NCBI GenBank assembly: GCA_016235555.1
Contig: JACRKC010000099.1
Location: 1-64,000 of the forward strand
Length of the DNA stretch: 64,000 nt
Direction of reading: 5' to 3'
Source: Verrucomicrobiota bacterium
GTDB taxonomy: Bacteria > Verrucomicrobiota > Verrucomicrobiia > Opitutales > Opitutaceae
Shown here: positions 17,700 to 25,322 of the stretch, piece after piece
How the letters are laid out: each line of letters begins with the position of its first letter
How positions within the stretch are numbered: the stretch's first letter is position 1
The notes under the pieces: model-generated
Seen by the model: only the letters and a program-made list of their open reading frames with translations
What the model was told of the DNA's origin: nothing
The model's database searches: none
Position numbers and translations under genes: made by a program

Positions 17700-18998
17700 C
17701 TACCGGCGGGCAAGACTGGCCAGCAACGCCTCGGCGCAGGCGTGCGCGAAGGTGGGGTCGTTGATCTCGACATCGAACTCGCGGACGGGGATGGCGGGGC
17801 GGAGATGCTTCTTCAACGAGGCGAAGAGCGCGGCGTCGGCTTCCGGCGAGTGGAAGGGTTTTCCGGGTGCGCTGATCACGCTGATGGCGCGGAGCGGGAG
17901 GAGGACGGTCACGGGCGCGGTGTAGCGGTTGAGTCTTTCGGCGATGATGCGGCCGAGTTCGGTGCACTCTGCGGGCGTGGTGCGCATGAGAGTGACTTGC
18001 GCGTTGTGCTGGTAGAACGTCCGGCCGGCGAATTTTGCGGGCACGGTCGATGGCTCGCCGAAGTTCACCATGTCGAGGCAGCCGGGTGTGACGATGGCGG
18101 GGATTTTCGCTTTCGCGGTGGCGTCGAGACGCTCGGGGCCGGCGGTGAGCACGCCGCCCACCAACTCGTCGGCCCACTCGGTCGTGGTGATGTCGAGCAC
18201 ACCGGCGACGAGGCCGCTGGCGATGAGCGACTCCATCGCGCGACCGCCGTTGCCCGTGGCGGCGAAAACGAGCACCTCGTAGCCGGCGGCCTCGAGGATT
18301 TTTTTGGCGTCGGTCACGCACGCCGTGGTGTTGCCAAACATGCTGGCGACGATGAGCGGTTTGTCCGGAAGGTCGGGACGGCTCTCCGAGCCGTCCGCGG
18401 CTGCGCCAGTGGTTTCGCCAACGGGGCGGACGGCTCGGAGAGCCGTCCCTACCGTGGCGGCGCGCGTTTCGGCGGCGGTCACCATGCCGCAGATTGCACC
18501 CGCGGCGTTCTCGAAAATCACTCGCGACACGCGGTTGAGCCCGGAGACATCGACGATCGCGGGCATCATCGTGATGTCGGCGGTGCCGACGTAAGGTGCC
18601 ACCTGGCCGCTCGCGAGGGTCGAAACCATGAGCTTCGGAAACCCGATCGGCAGGGCGCGCATCGCGGCGGTCGCGATCGCGGTGCCGCCGCCACCGCCGA
18701 GGGAGACGATGCCGGAAATTTTCTTCTCGGTGGCCAGCCGGGCGACCACCGCGGCGGCGCCGCGCGTCATGAGGGCGACGCATTCGCCGCGATCGCGACG
18801 GGCGAGAATTTCGCGCCACGCGGGATCGCCGGCGGCGGCGAGTTCGTTGGAAGGAATGTCGGGTGCGAGGCCGGGCTCACCGAGGCAACCGGCGTTGATG
18901 AGGAGCGTCGCGAAACCCCGGGCGCGGATCGCCTCGGCGAGGAAGGCGTGCTCCGGGCCTTTCGAGTCGAACGTGCCGAGGATGGCGATGGTGGGCAT
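17700..18998 (-). CDS. Tm-1-like ATP-binding domain protein (UPF0261)
   Basis: 432 residues homologous to the N-terminal half of the plant virus-resistance protein Tm-1 and to bacterial UPF0261. Recognisable parts are TIAILGTFDSKGPEHAFLAE at the start, VSLGGGGGTAIATAAMRALP (nucleotide-binding glycine run), VSTLASGQVAPYVGTADITM, ASMFGNTTACV and TTEWADELVGGVL. The bacterial role is unknown. The C-terminal TIM-barrel half of Tm-1 is represented by a separate gene in the same unit (24113-24994). Residues about 182-209 (VGTALRAVRP to GSESRPDLPDKP) are encoded by a REP palindrome and have no counterpart in the family as I know it. It is last in the minus-strand unit, 100 bp after the ThuA protein. 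Confidence 0.88.
   Translation of the reverse strand: MPTIAILGTFDSKGPEHAFLAEAIRARGFATLLINAGCLGEPGLAPDIPSNELAAAGDPAWREILARRDRGECVALMTRGAAAVVARLATEKKISGIVSLGGGGGTAIATAAMRALPIGFPKLMVSTLASGQVAPYVGTADITMMPAIVDVSGLNRVSRVIFENAAGAICGMVTAAETRAATVGTALRAVRPVGETTGAAADGSESRPDLPDKPLIVASMFGNTTACVTDAKKILEAAGYEVLVFAATGNGGRAMESLIASGLVAGVLDITTTEWADELVGGVLTAGPERLDATAKAKIPAIVTPGCLDMVNFGEPSTVPAKFAGRTFYQHNAQVTLMRTTPAECTELGRIIAERLNRYTAPVTVLLPLRAISVISAPGKPFHSPEADAALFASLKKHLRPAIPVREFDVEINDPTFAHACAEALLASLARR
18371..18453. repeat. REP-like pair inserted in frame in the Tm-1-like gene
   Basis: Left arm GGTCGGGACGGCTCTCCGAG and right arm CTCGGAGAGCCGTCCCTACC; 28-nt arms with a single mismatch. The minus-strand reading begins GGTAGGGACGG, so one outer end carries GTAG. 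The open frame of the gene runs straight through. Confidence 0.85.
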
Positions 18999-19022
18999 GG
19001 GGTGAAAAGGCTGAGGGTCCGA

Positions 19023-19106
19023 AGGACTGAAAGGCTGAAACCCGAACTTCGAGTCGAGGCGATGAAGGCTTGGTTCAGCCCTTCAGCTTTTCAGTCATTC
19101 AGTCCT
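19023..19106. repeat. Long imperfect hairpin of the 'GGACTGAAAGGCTGAA' type
   Basis: AGGACTGAAAGGCTGAAA at the left pairs with TTCAGCTTTTCAGTCATTCA at the right. It overlaps the stop of the ThuA gene at its right end. It may serve as a processing or stop signal between the ThuA and Tm-1-like genes. Confidence 0.6.
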
Positions 19107-22100
19107 TTTTCGCCACCCACTTCACCGCATTCGTCAGCAGCATCTTGTAGGCGGGAAGGTCGTGGACGCGTTCGTCGTGGCCGATGGTGAGGCCGACGAT
19201 GCGGGCCTTGTCGTGCTTCGTGAGCCACACCACCGGGTGCGGTTTCTTGAATTTGATCGAGGGCGAGGTCTCCGCGAGCACGTCGATCGGCGCGGTGCCG
19301 GGCGGGATCTTCTCCGGCTCCGCGTTGATGTAGTAGAGTTCATCCTCGATCTCGAACGTCGGCGGCACGCCCTTGAGGATCGGGTGGTCGGGCTTGAGGG
19401 CGATGACGGAGTATTTGCCGAGCTTGTCGTGACCGCGCGCGCCGCCGCCGACGATCTTCGCGTTGAGTTCGGGCCAGTTCGGGTAGGCATACCACGTGCC
19501 GGGATGCAGCATGATGAGGCCCTTGCCCGCGGCGGCGAAGGCCATGACGGCTTTGCGGTAGGCGGGCGTGTCGAAGAACATGCGGTTGACGCTGATCACG
19601 GCGACATCGGCCTCGGCGAGCGCGGCCGGCGCCTGATCGCGGTCTTCGGTGTAATGGACTGAGTAGCCCGCCGCACGGAGCGTCGCGGCGTCGGTGGCGC
19701 CGAAGAACTCGGCGAACTTGTGCGAGCTGCCGCCGGTGACGATGAGGACGCGGGTCTTGCCCGGCTCCCATTTCACGGGCTCGGTCGCGGGCAGCGGGCG
19801 GTCGTTGCGGCCACCCTCTTTTGGTCCCTCGGTGGGTGCGGCAGCCTTGGTGGCCGGGTTGGCCACCTGCGCGGCCGCGTTCGCCACCGACGCGGCAGCA
19901 GGAGCCGGTGCGGTCGAGCGGATGAACGCGAGGAGGTCGCGCAGCGTCTCGGCGCCGAGGTTTTCGAAACCCTCGGGCATGAGCGAGCGGCGCGTGTTCT
20001 CGCGCGTGGCAATATCCTCAACCTTGATCTCGGTGTCGCCGGCTTGGTTGCGCAGCGCGAGCACACCGGTCGTTTCACGGACAATTACGCCGGTGAAAGT
20101 CTCGCCCTTCTTGGTCGTGACGTTCCATTGCCAGTAGTTCGGCTCCACGACGCGATTGGGGTCGACGATACTCGTCAGCAACTCGGCCGTCGGATGGGCG
20201 CCGATGCCGGCGAGCGGCGTGCCGACATCGCGGACGCCAAGGTCGCCGAGCTTGTGGCAGACGGCGCAGACGCCGGTGAAAAGCGCTTTGCCCTTTGCGA
20301 TATCGCCGGGCTTGTCGACCTCGGGGAGGAGCTTCGCGATCGCGTCGTCCTTCTCCTTCGAGCTGGCGTGGCCGGCGCCGAGGACGACAGCGGCCTCGCG
20401 GGCGACGCGGGTTGTCGGATGCGTGCGGAGCCGGGCGATGTTGCCCGGCCCGAGGGCGGCCGGAGTGATGCGGTTGGCGCTGATGGCGGCGACGAGGGCG
20501 AGCGCGGTTTCCGGGCGCTTGAGGATTTGTTCGAAGATGGCGGAGGACTTGGACTCGACGAAGGCGTTGATGAGGAGATCGGAGACATCGCGAGGCGGGA
20601 GTTCGCCGAGGGTGGCGAGGAGAGAGTTGCGCATATCGTCGGGCGTCGAAGCGTCGCCGAGCAGCGCACCGACTTTCGCCAACGCCTTGGTCCGCTGGCT
20701 GGGCACCGCGACGAGGGCGGTGGCGATTTCGGCCCGACGCGCGCTCGGCGTCTTCGGATCCACCAGATCGCCGACGACACGTTGCGCGGCCTCAGTGATC
20801 TGGTCTTTGAGCGCGCCGGCTCTGTCCCACTTCGCCGCGAGGGCGACAGCCGCGGCGGCTGAATCGGGAGCAGCGAGGAGTTTCGTCAGGGCAGAGAGAG
20901 TCGCTGCATCCGGTGCGGGCAGTTGATCCGCACGCAACGCGAGGGCGCGCACGACCCCCGCCACAACCGGGCCGGGGTAAGCAGCCGCCACCTGCACGAG
21001 ACGGGCGGCTTCAGCCGGGGCGACCGACGCGGCCAGCGCGCTCACAAAGCCTGAGAGTTTTGATGCCTCCGGATGGGCGAGAGCATCGGCAATGTAATCG
21101 GTGGCGTGTTCGCTCGCGGCGGCGGCGAGTGCGGTGCGAGTCCAATCATCGGACGCGGCGACGTAGTCACGGAGAACGGCGGCACGCTGCGCGGCGGTGG
21201 TCGCGGCGCGGGCCTGGTCATACTTCGCGAGCGCGGCGCTGCCCATCGGGCGGGAAAGTTTGGTGAGCTCCGGAGCCCCGGCGAAATTCTCCTGCGCGAG
21301 GCGCAGCGCCGTCTTTTTCACGTGGGCGTTGGGGCTCGTCTCGATCGTGCGGATGAGGGCGGCGAGGTTTTTCCGGTCGAGCACGGGCACCTCGAGTTTC
21401 TTCGCCTCCTTGTGCTGCACCTTCCAGATGCGGGCGAAATAGTGGTCGCGGTCGGGGCGGACGGCGGCGTTGGCGGGGCTGTGCTGCGGGCCGCGCGTGT
21501 CGTTGTGGATCACGGCCTGGTTGTAGAAGTCGACGACGTAGAGCGCGCCGTCGGGGCCGACGCGGTTCTCGATCGGGCGGAACCAGAGGTCGGTGCTGCG
21601 CATGAACTCGGTCTGCTCGCGGCCGGCTTCCTTCTCCACGCGGTAGGTGACGCCGTCGGGGCGCACGAACTGGTGGTGCACGATATTGAGCGTCGGCTCG
21701 GTGGTGAAGTAGCTGTAGTTCCACTTCGCGGGCCACGCGCCGCCCTCGTAGATCGCGCAGCCCGCGGCGGCGGTGAAGTTGCCCACCTGATCGATCTGCA
21801 CGTAGGCCTGCTCGGGCCACGACATCGCGGGGTAGGACCTTTGATTCGTGATCATCCCCTTCCACGAGGTCACGCCGGGAAGTTTGGCTTTCGCCAGCAC
21901 GCTCTCGGGGAGCACGGTGTGGAAAAAAACGGTGCCACTCGTGGGCTGCGTCCAGAACACCTGGCCGTCCCACGTGATGTCGAGGCCCCAGGTGTTGCCG
22001 CCGCGGCTGGAGAAATTCTCGAAGGCGGAGCCGTCGGGTTTGAAGCGCACGACGCCGCTGCCGTCGGGGCCGAATTTCTTCGTGCCGTCGCCGGACGTGA

Positions 22101-23502
22101 CGTCGCCGCGCGAGTAGCCGTGCGTGGCGTAGATCCAACCATCGAGGCCCCAGCGGAGGTTGTTGATGACGGCGTGGGTGTCGTTGATACCGAGGCCGGT
22201 GTAGAGCTTGGTGCGGCGGTCGCACACGCCGTCGCCGTCCGTGTCTTCGAGATACCAGATGTCGGGCGAGCACGCCGCGATGACGCCGTTTTTGTAGAAG
22301 ACGAAACTCGTAACGAGTTCGAGCTTGTCGGCGAAGACGTGTTTCTGGTCCATGATGCCGTCGCCATTGGTGTCGGTGAGGATCGAGATGCGGTCCTCGG
22401 GGTCGCGGTCGACGCGGGCGCCGCGGAGCGAGCCGCTGTCTTTCCACGGTGCGGCGTTGGGCGCGCGGCGGCCGTTGGGATATTCGGGAGTCTCGCAGAC
22501 CCAGAGGCGGCCGCGCTCGTCCCAGTCGATGTTCATGACCTTGTTGATAAGCGGCTCGGAGGCGACGAGGCTCATGGTGAACTCGGGGTGAATCTCGATC
22601 CTGGCGGCGGCTTTCGTCGGCGCGGTGGGACCGCCGGCGACGTAGCGGAGACCGTCGCCGAGTTCCTCGGGGCGGCAGAGTTCGTCGACGTTGGTGCGCT
22701 GGCCGGCCCACGCGATGGCGCGGAGGAGGATGGCGCGGTAGTTGGCGCGATTGAAGTTTTCGTAGAGGTGGCCGGGGATGGAGACGAACGCACGGTAGGG
22801 CTTGGTGCCGCCGGCGACGGTGCGCTCGTAGGTCCAGATCTGCGGCTGGATGTCGTAAATGTTGACGCCCTTGCGCTGCGCGACGGCCTCGGCGGCGCGG
22901 GCCTGCGCATCGCGGTTGCCGCGGCCACCGGTGTCGATCGATTTCGGGGTGTAGGAGACGGCGAGCACGCGCGCCTCGGGCAGCACGTCCATGTCGTAAT
23001 AGATCTCGTCGTCCATGCCCCAATTCGAGGCGCCGCGGGAAACCGGGTGATCGCGGTCGGTGAAGTAGAGGTGCATCGGCGCCTCGAGCCACCTGGTGGT
23101 GCCGAAGCGCCACGAGCCGCCCATGATGGACTTGAACCAATCGGGATCGCGCGAGACGGCGCCGGCGTGGAGTGCGATGATGCCGCCGCCGCGGGCGAGG
23201 AAGGCGTTGAGGTTGGCGCGGTCGGTGGCGTCGGGGATGTTGCCACCCTCCTGCGCGTGGATGACGAGCACGTCGGTCTCGGCGAGCTGCGCGGCGGTGG
23301 GAAAGGTGTTGCCGCCGGAGGCGACGGCGCCGCGGGCGTTGAGGAGCGGCACCCACTCGGCGAGGAAGCGCGGATGGTCGTGCTGGCCGGGGCCGTGGGA
23401 CTTCGGGCCGGAGCGGATGAAGACGCGCAGCGGCGCGTCAGCGGCGGACACGGACAATGCGGCGGAGAGTGAAAGCGCGGCGAGAGCGAGGAGGCGTTTC
23501 AT
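19099..23502 (-). CDS. Double-ThuA / dehydrogenase / HEAT / cytochrome c giant
   Basis: 1467 residues with a signal peptide (MKRLLALAALSLSAALSVSA). Residues about 25-270 are a ThuA domain (DVLVIHAQEGGNIPDATDRA, GGGIIALHAGAVSRDPDWF). About 305-690 is the PVC dehydrogenase propeller (FTMSLVASEPLINKVMNIDW, YVVDFYNQAVIHNDTRG). Helical repeats span about 700-1060, and the heme domain with CAVCH sits near 1077. A second ThuA domain follows at about 1245-1467 (TRVLIVTGGSSHKF, GLIMLHPGTWYAYPNWPELN). ThuA proteins interconvert trehalose and its 3-keto form in rhizobia, so the protein could bind and oxidise a sugar in the periplasm. Two different ThuA domains at opposite ends is unusual. It is part of the minus-strand unit headed by the PEP-hydrolase gene. 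Confidence 0.87.
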   Translation of the reverse strand: MKRLLALAALSLSAALSVSAADAPLRVFIRSGPKSHGPGQHDHPRFLAEWVPLLNARGAVASGGNTFPTAAQLAETDVLVIHAQEGGNIPDATDRANLNAFLARGGGIIALHAGAVSRDPDWFKSIMGGSWRFGTTRWLEAPMHLYFTDRDHPVSRGASNWGMDDEIYYDMDVLPEARVLAVSYTPKSIDTGGRGNRDAQARAAEAVAQRKGVNIYDIQPQIWTYERTVAGGTKPYRAFVSIPGHLYENFNRANYRAILLRAIAWAGQRTNVDELCRPEELGDGLRYVAGGPTAPTKAAARIEIHPEFTMSLVASEPLINKVMNIDWDERGRLWVCETPEYPNGRRAPNAAPWKDSGSLRGARVDRDPEDRISILTDTNGDGIMDQKHVFADKLELVTSFVFYKNGVIAACSPDIWYLEDTDGDGVCDRRTKLYTGLGINDTHAVINNLRWGLDGWIYATHGYSRGDVTSGDGTKKFGPDGSGVVRFKPDGSAFENFSSRGGNTWGLDITWDGQVFWTQPTSGTVFFHTVLPESVLAKAKLPGVTSWKGMITNQRSYPAMSWPEQAYVQIDQVGNFTAAAGCAIYEGGAWPAKWNYSYFTTEPTLNIVHHQFVRPDGVTYRVEKEAGREQTEFMRSTDLWFRPIENRVGPDGALYVVDFYNQAVIHNDTRGPQHSPANAAVRPDRDHYFARIWKVQHKEAKKLEVPVLDRKNLAALIRTIETSPNAHVKKTALRLAQENFAGAPELTKLSRPMGSAALAKYDQARAATTAAQRAAVLRDYVAASDDWTRTALAAAASEHATDYIADALAHPEASKLSGFVSALAASVAPAEAARLVQVAAAYPGPVVAGVVRALALRADQLPAPDAATLSALTKLLAAPDSAAAAVALAAKWDRAGALKDQITEAAQRVVGDLVDPKTPSARRAEIATALVAVPSQRTKALAKVGALLGDASTPDDMRNSLLATLGELPPRDVSDLLINAFVESKSSAIFEQILKRPETALALVAAISANRITPAALGPGNIARLRTHPTTRVAREAAVVLGAGHASSKEKDDAIAKLLPEVDKPGDIAKGKALFTGVCAVCHKLGDLGVRDVGTPLAGIGAHPTAELLTSIVDPNRVVEPNYWQWNVTTKKGETFTGVIVRETTGVLALRNQAGDTEIKVEDIATRENTRRSLMPEGFENLGAETLRDLLAFIRSTAPAPAAASVANAAAQVANPATKAAAPTEGPKEGGRNDRPLPATEPVKWEPGKTRVLIVTGGSSHKFAEFFGATDAATLRAAGYSVHYTEDRDQAPAALAEADVAVISVNRMFFDTPAYRKAVMAFAAAGKGLIMLHPGTWYAYPNWPELNAKIVGGGARGHDKLGKYSVIALKPDHPILKGVPPTFEIEDELYYINAEPEKIPPGTAPIDVLAETSPSIKFKKPHPVVWLTKHDKARIVGLTIGHDERVHDLPAYKMLLTNAVKWVAKKD

Positions 23503-23517
23503 GGGGAGGGTTTTTGA

Positions 23518-23588
23518 GAACCACGAAACACACGAAATACACGAAAGGCTGAGAGGGGCTTTCGTGGGTTTGGTGTGTTTCGTGGTTT
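23518..23588. repeat. 'CACGAAACACACGAAATACACG' hairpin repeat
   Basis: AACCACGAAACACACGAAAT at the left pairs with the right arm ending TTTGGTGTGTTTCGTGGTTT. A sister copy is at 42024-42109. It lies between the cupin and ThuA genes, upstream of the ThuA start. Confidence 0.75.
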
Positions 23589-23595
23589 CTTTGGT

Positions 23596-24045
23596 TCAGA
23601 GGCGCGTCTGGCAGACGGGGAGGTTTTGGCGGAGGGATGCCCACGGTCCCTGCGCGGACACGTCCTGCGGATCGGGGGCGGCGGCGAGGTCGGCGGGGAG
23701 CTTCGCGGGCGAGAGGATGGCGAGGAACACGAGCGGCTCGGCATGGGGGTTGTAGGTCGCGTGGATCGTGCCAGCGGGGATGTGCGCCATCTCGCCCGCG
23801 CTCAGGATGCGGTGCTCGGTGCCGACCCACTGCTCGGCGCGGCCATAGACGACGTAGATGATCTCCTCGCGATGCGGATGGAAATGGAACGGATGGCAGT
23901 GCATCGGATCCATGTTGGCGCGGACGAGCAGGAGTTTTTCGGCGGCGACAAGGTCGGGACGGCAAAGCCACTCGTTGTTGGTCCACGCGTTGGGCTCGCG
24001 CAGGGCGTCGGCGATCTGGACGAAACGGCGGTCGGAGGGGGACAT
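23596..24045 (-). CDS. Cupin-domain protein
   Basis: 149 residues, a single small cupin barrel. The metal-site motif is MHCHPFHFHPHREEIIYVVY (about 48-67), followed by the second motif HIPAGTIHATYNPHAEPLVF. No signal peptide is seen, so it is probably cytoplasmic. ATG 24045 is preferred over a start 5 codons upstream because MSPSDRRFVQIADAL is a typical opening. Cupins of this size bind a metal and either isomerise or sense a sugar or acid. It lies 67 bp after the PEP-hydrolase gene in the same direction, with a hairpin between. Ligand unknown. Confidence 0.8.
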   Translation of the reverse strand: MSPSDRRFVQIADALREPNAWTNNEWLCRPDLVAAEKLLLVRANMDPMHCHPFHFHPHREEIIYVVYGRAEQWVGTEHRILSAGEMAHIPAGTIHATYNPHAEPLVFLAILSPAKLPADLAAAPDPQDVSAQGPWASLRQNLPVCQTRL

Positions 24046-24052
24046 GGATTGA

Positions 24053-24114
24053 AACCGCAAAGAACGCAGAGGTCGCAGAGAATCTACTTTGCGCGCTTTG
24101 CGTTCCTTGCGGTT
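24053..24114. repeat. 'AACCGCAAAGAACGCAGAGG' hairpin repeat
   Basis: AACCGCAAAGAACGCAGAGG at the left and GCGCTTTGCGTTCCTTGCGG at the right fold back. It fills the 67-bp space between the PEP-hydrolase and cupin genes; its right arm touches the stop codon of the former. Confidence 0.7.
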
Positions 24115-24994
24115 AGTTTTTCAGGCGTTTCGTGGCGGGGACTTTCAGCGATTTGAATTTCCGCGTGAGGTCGGTGAGGGACTGCTCGACGCCCATGCGT
24201 TCGAGGCTGCTGGCGCCGACGAAGCCGACACAGTCCGTCCCGGCGATGACGCGCGCGGCGTCCTCGGGCGTGTTGATCGGGCCGCCGTGGCAGAGGAAGA
24301 AGATGTCCTTCCGCACGGCGCGGGCGGCGTCGATGATGTTTTGGGTGACTTTGAGCGTGTGCGGCCAGCTCACGACGGCGTTCTTCACGCCGATGCTGCC
24401 ACCGACGGTCGTGCCGACGTGCGCGATGATTGCGTCGGCGCCGGCCTTGGCCATCTCGGCGGCTTCCTCGGGCGAGCCGACGTAGACGATCGAGAAGAGA
24501 TCCATGCGGCGCGCGAGGGCGACCATCTCGTATTCCTTCTTCACGCTCATGCCCGTCTCTTCGAGCACACCGCGGAAATGGCCGTCGACGATCGTGTGCG
24601 TGGGGAAATTGTTCACGCCGGAGAAGCCCATTTCCTTCACCTGGCCGAGCCAGTGCCACATGCGGCGGCGCGGGTCGGTGGCGTGCACGCCGCAGATGAC
24701 GGGAACCTCCTCAACCACGGGCAGCACCTCGAACTCGCCGATCTCCATCGCGATGGCGTTGGCGTCGCCGTAGGCCATCATGCCGGCGGTGGAGCCGTGG
24801 CCCATCATGCGGAAGCGGCCGCTGTTGTAGATGATGATGAGATCGGCGCCGCCTTTCTCGATGAACTTGGCGCTGATGCCGGTGCCGGCACCGGCGGCGA
24901 TGATCGCCTGCTTCTTCTTCAGCGTGGCGGCGAGGCGTTCGCGCACTTCCTCGCGCGTGTAAGGGTTTCCTTTTCCGGTCCAGGGATTGGGCAT
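24113..24994 (-). CDS. Phosphoenolpyruvate hydrolase-family TIM-barrel protein (C-terminal half of Tm-1)
   Basis: 293 residues. ATG 24994 (MPNPWTGKGNPYTREEVRER) is preferred; longer frames enter the upstream control region. The TIM barrel shows AAGAGTGISAKFIEKGGADL, IIIYNSGRFRMMGHGSTAGM, VPVICGVHATDPRR, GVNNFPTHTIVDGHFR and AIIAHVGTTVGGSIG. This is the PEP-hydrolase/TIM-barrel signal-transduction family that also forms the C-terminal half of plant Tm-1. Its biological substrate is not settled. It heads the unit cupin, double-ThuA, Tm-1-like. A 30-bp motif shared with two TonB-receptor promoters lies 104 bp upstream of the start. Confidence 0.85.
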   Translation of the reverse strand: MPNPWTGKGNPYTREEVRERLAATLKKKQAIIAAGAGTGISAKFIEKGGADLIIIYNSGRFRMMGHGSTAGMMAYGDANAIAMEIGEFEVLPVVEEVPVICGVHATDPRRRMWHWLGQVKEMGFSGVNNFPTHTIVDGHFRGVLEETGMSVKKEYEMVALARRMDLFSIVYVGSPEEAAEMAKAGADAIIAHVGTTVGGSIGVKNAVVSWPHTLKVTQNIIDAARAVRKDIFFLCHGGPINTPEDAARVIAGTDCVGFVGASSLERMGVEQSLTDLTRKFKSLKVPATKRLKN

Positions 24995-25098
24995 GACGAA
25001 GGGAGTGAGGGAATGAGGGAGAGTGGGAGTAAGGGGCGGGCGAGCGGTCGGAGGGGGACGGACACGCTGCGCGGGGGGAGCCGCCATGAAAAGAACGG

Positions 25099-25128
25099 GC
25101 CGCACACATTCAACAGACGAATTTGCAC
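25099..25128 (-). promoter_or_regulatory. Shared 30-bp upstream motif, copy A
   Basis: Read toward the PEP-hydrolase gene it is GTGCAAATTCGTCTGTTGAA followed by TGTGTGCGGC. It matches copy B (30247-30276) at 25 of 30 positions and copy C (45078-45107) almost as well. All three have the same orientation to the gene, 60-105 bp before the start. Likely an operator or promoter-linked site. Confidence 0.65.
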
Positions 25129-25178
25129 CCGCTAGCCTCCAGTGCATCTCAGTTTCCTACAAAGTGTCCGCCCCACGG

Positions 25179-25259
25179 GGTGGGCCGGGCGCTCCGCGCA
25201 CCGCCAGATCGCTGCGGTCTCTGTGCGCCTTTGGCCGCCCGCGGAGCGGATGGCCCACC
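25179..25259. repeat. Imperfect inverted repeat with GTGG ends
   Basis: GGTGGGCCGGGCGCTCCGCG at the left and GCGGAGCGGATGGCCCACC at the right. A related half is at 36323-36345. It occupies most of the space 25129-25322 between copy A of the 30-bp motif and the sulfatase stop; no gene is seen there. Confidence 0.65.
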
Positions 25260-25322
25260 TTTCGACAGGCGGCAAGAGAGTGACATACTCCCTCAACCAC
25301 CGGGCGCGCCTCGACAGACAGC

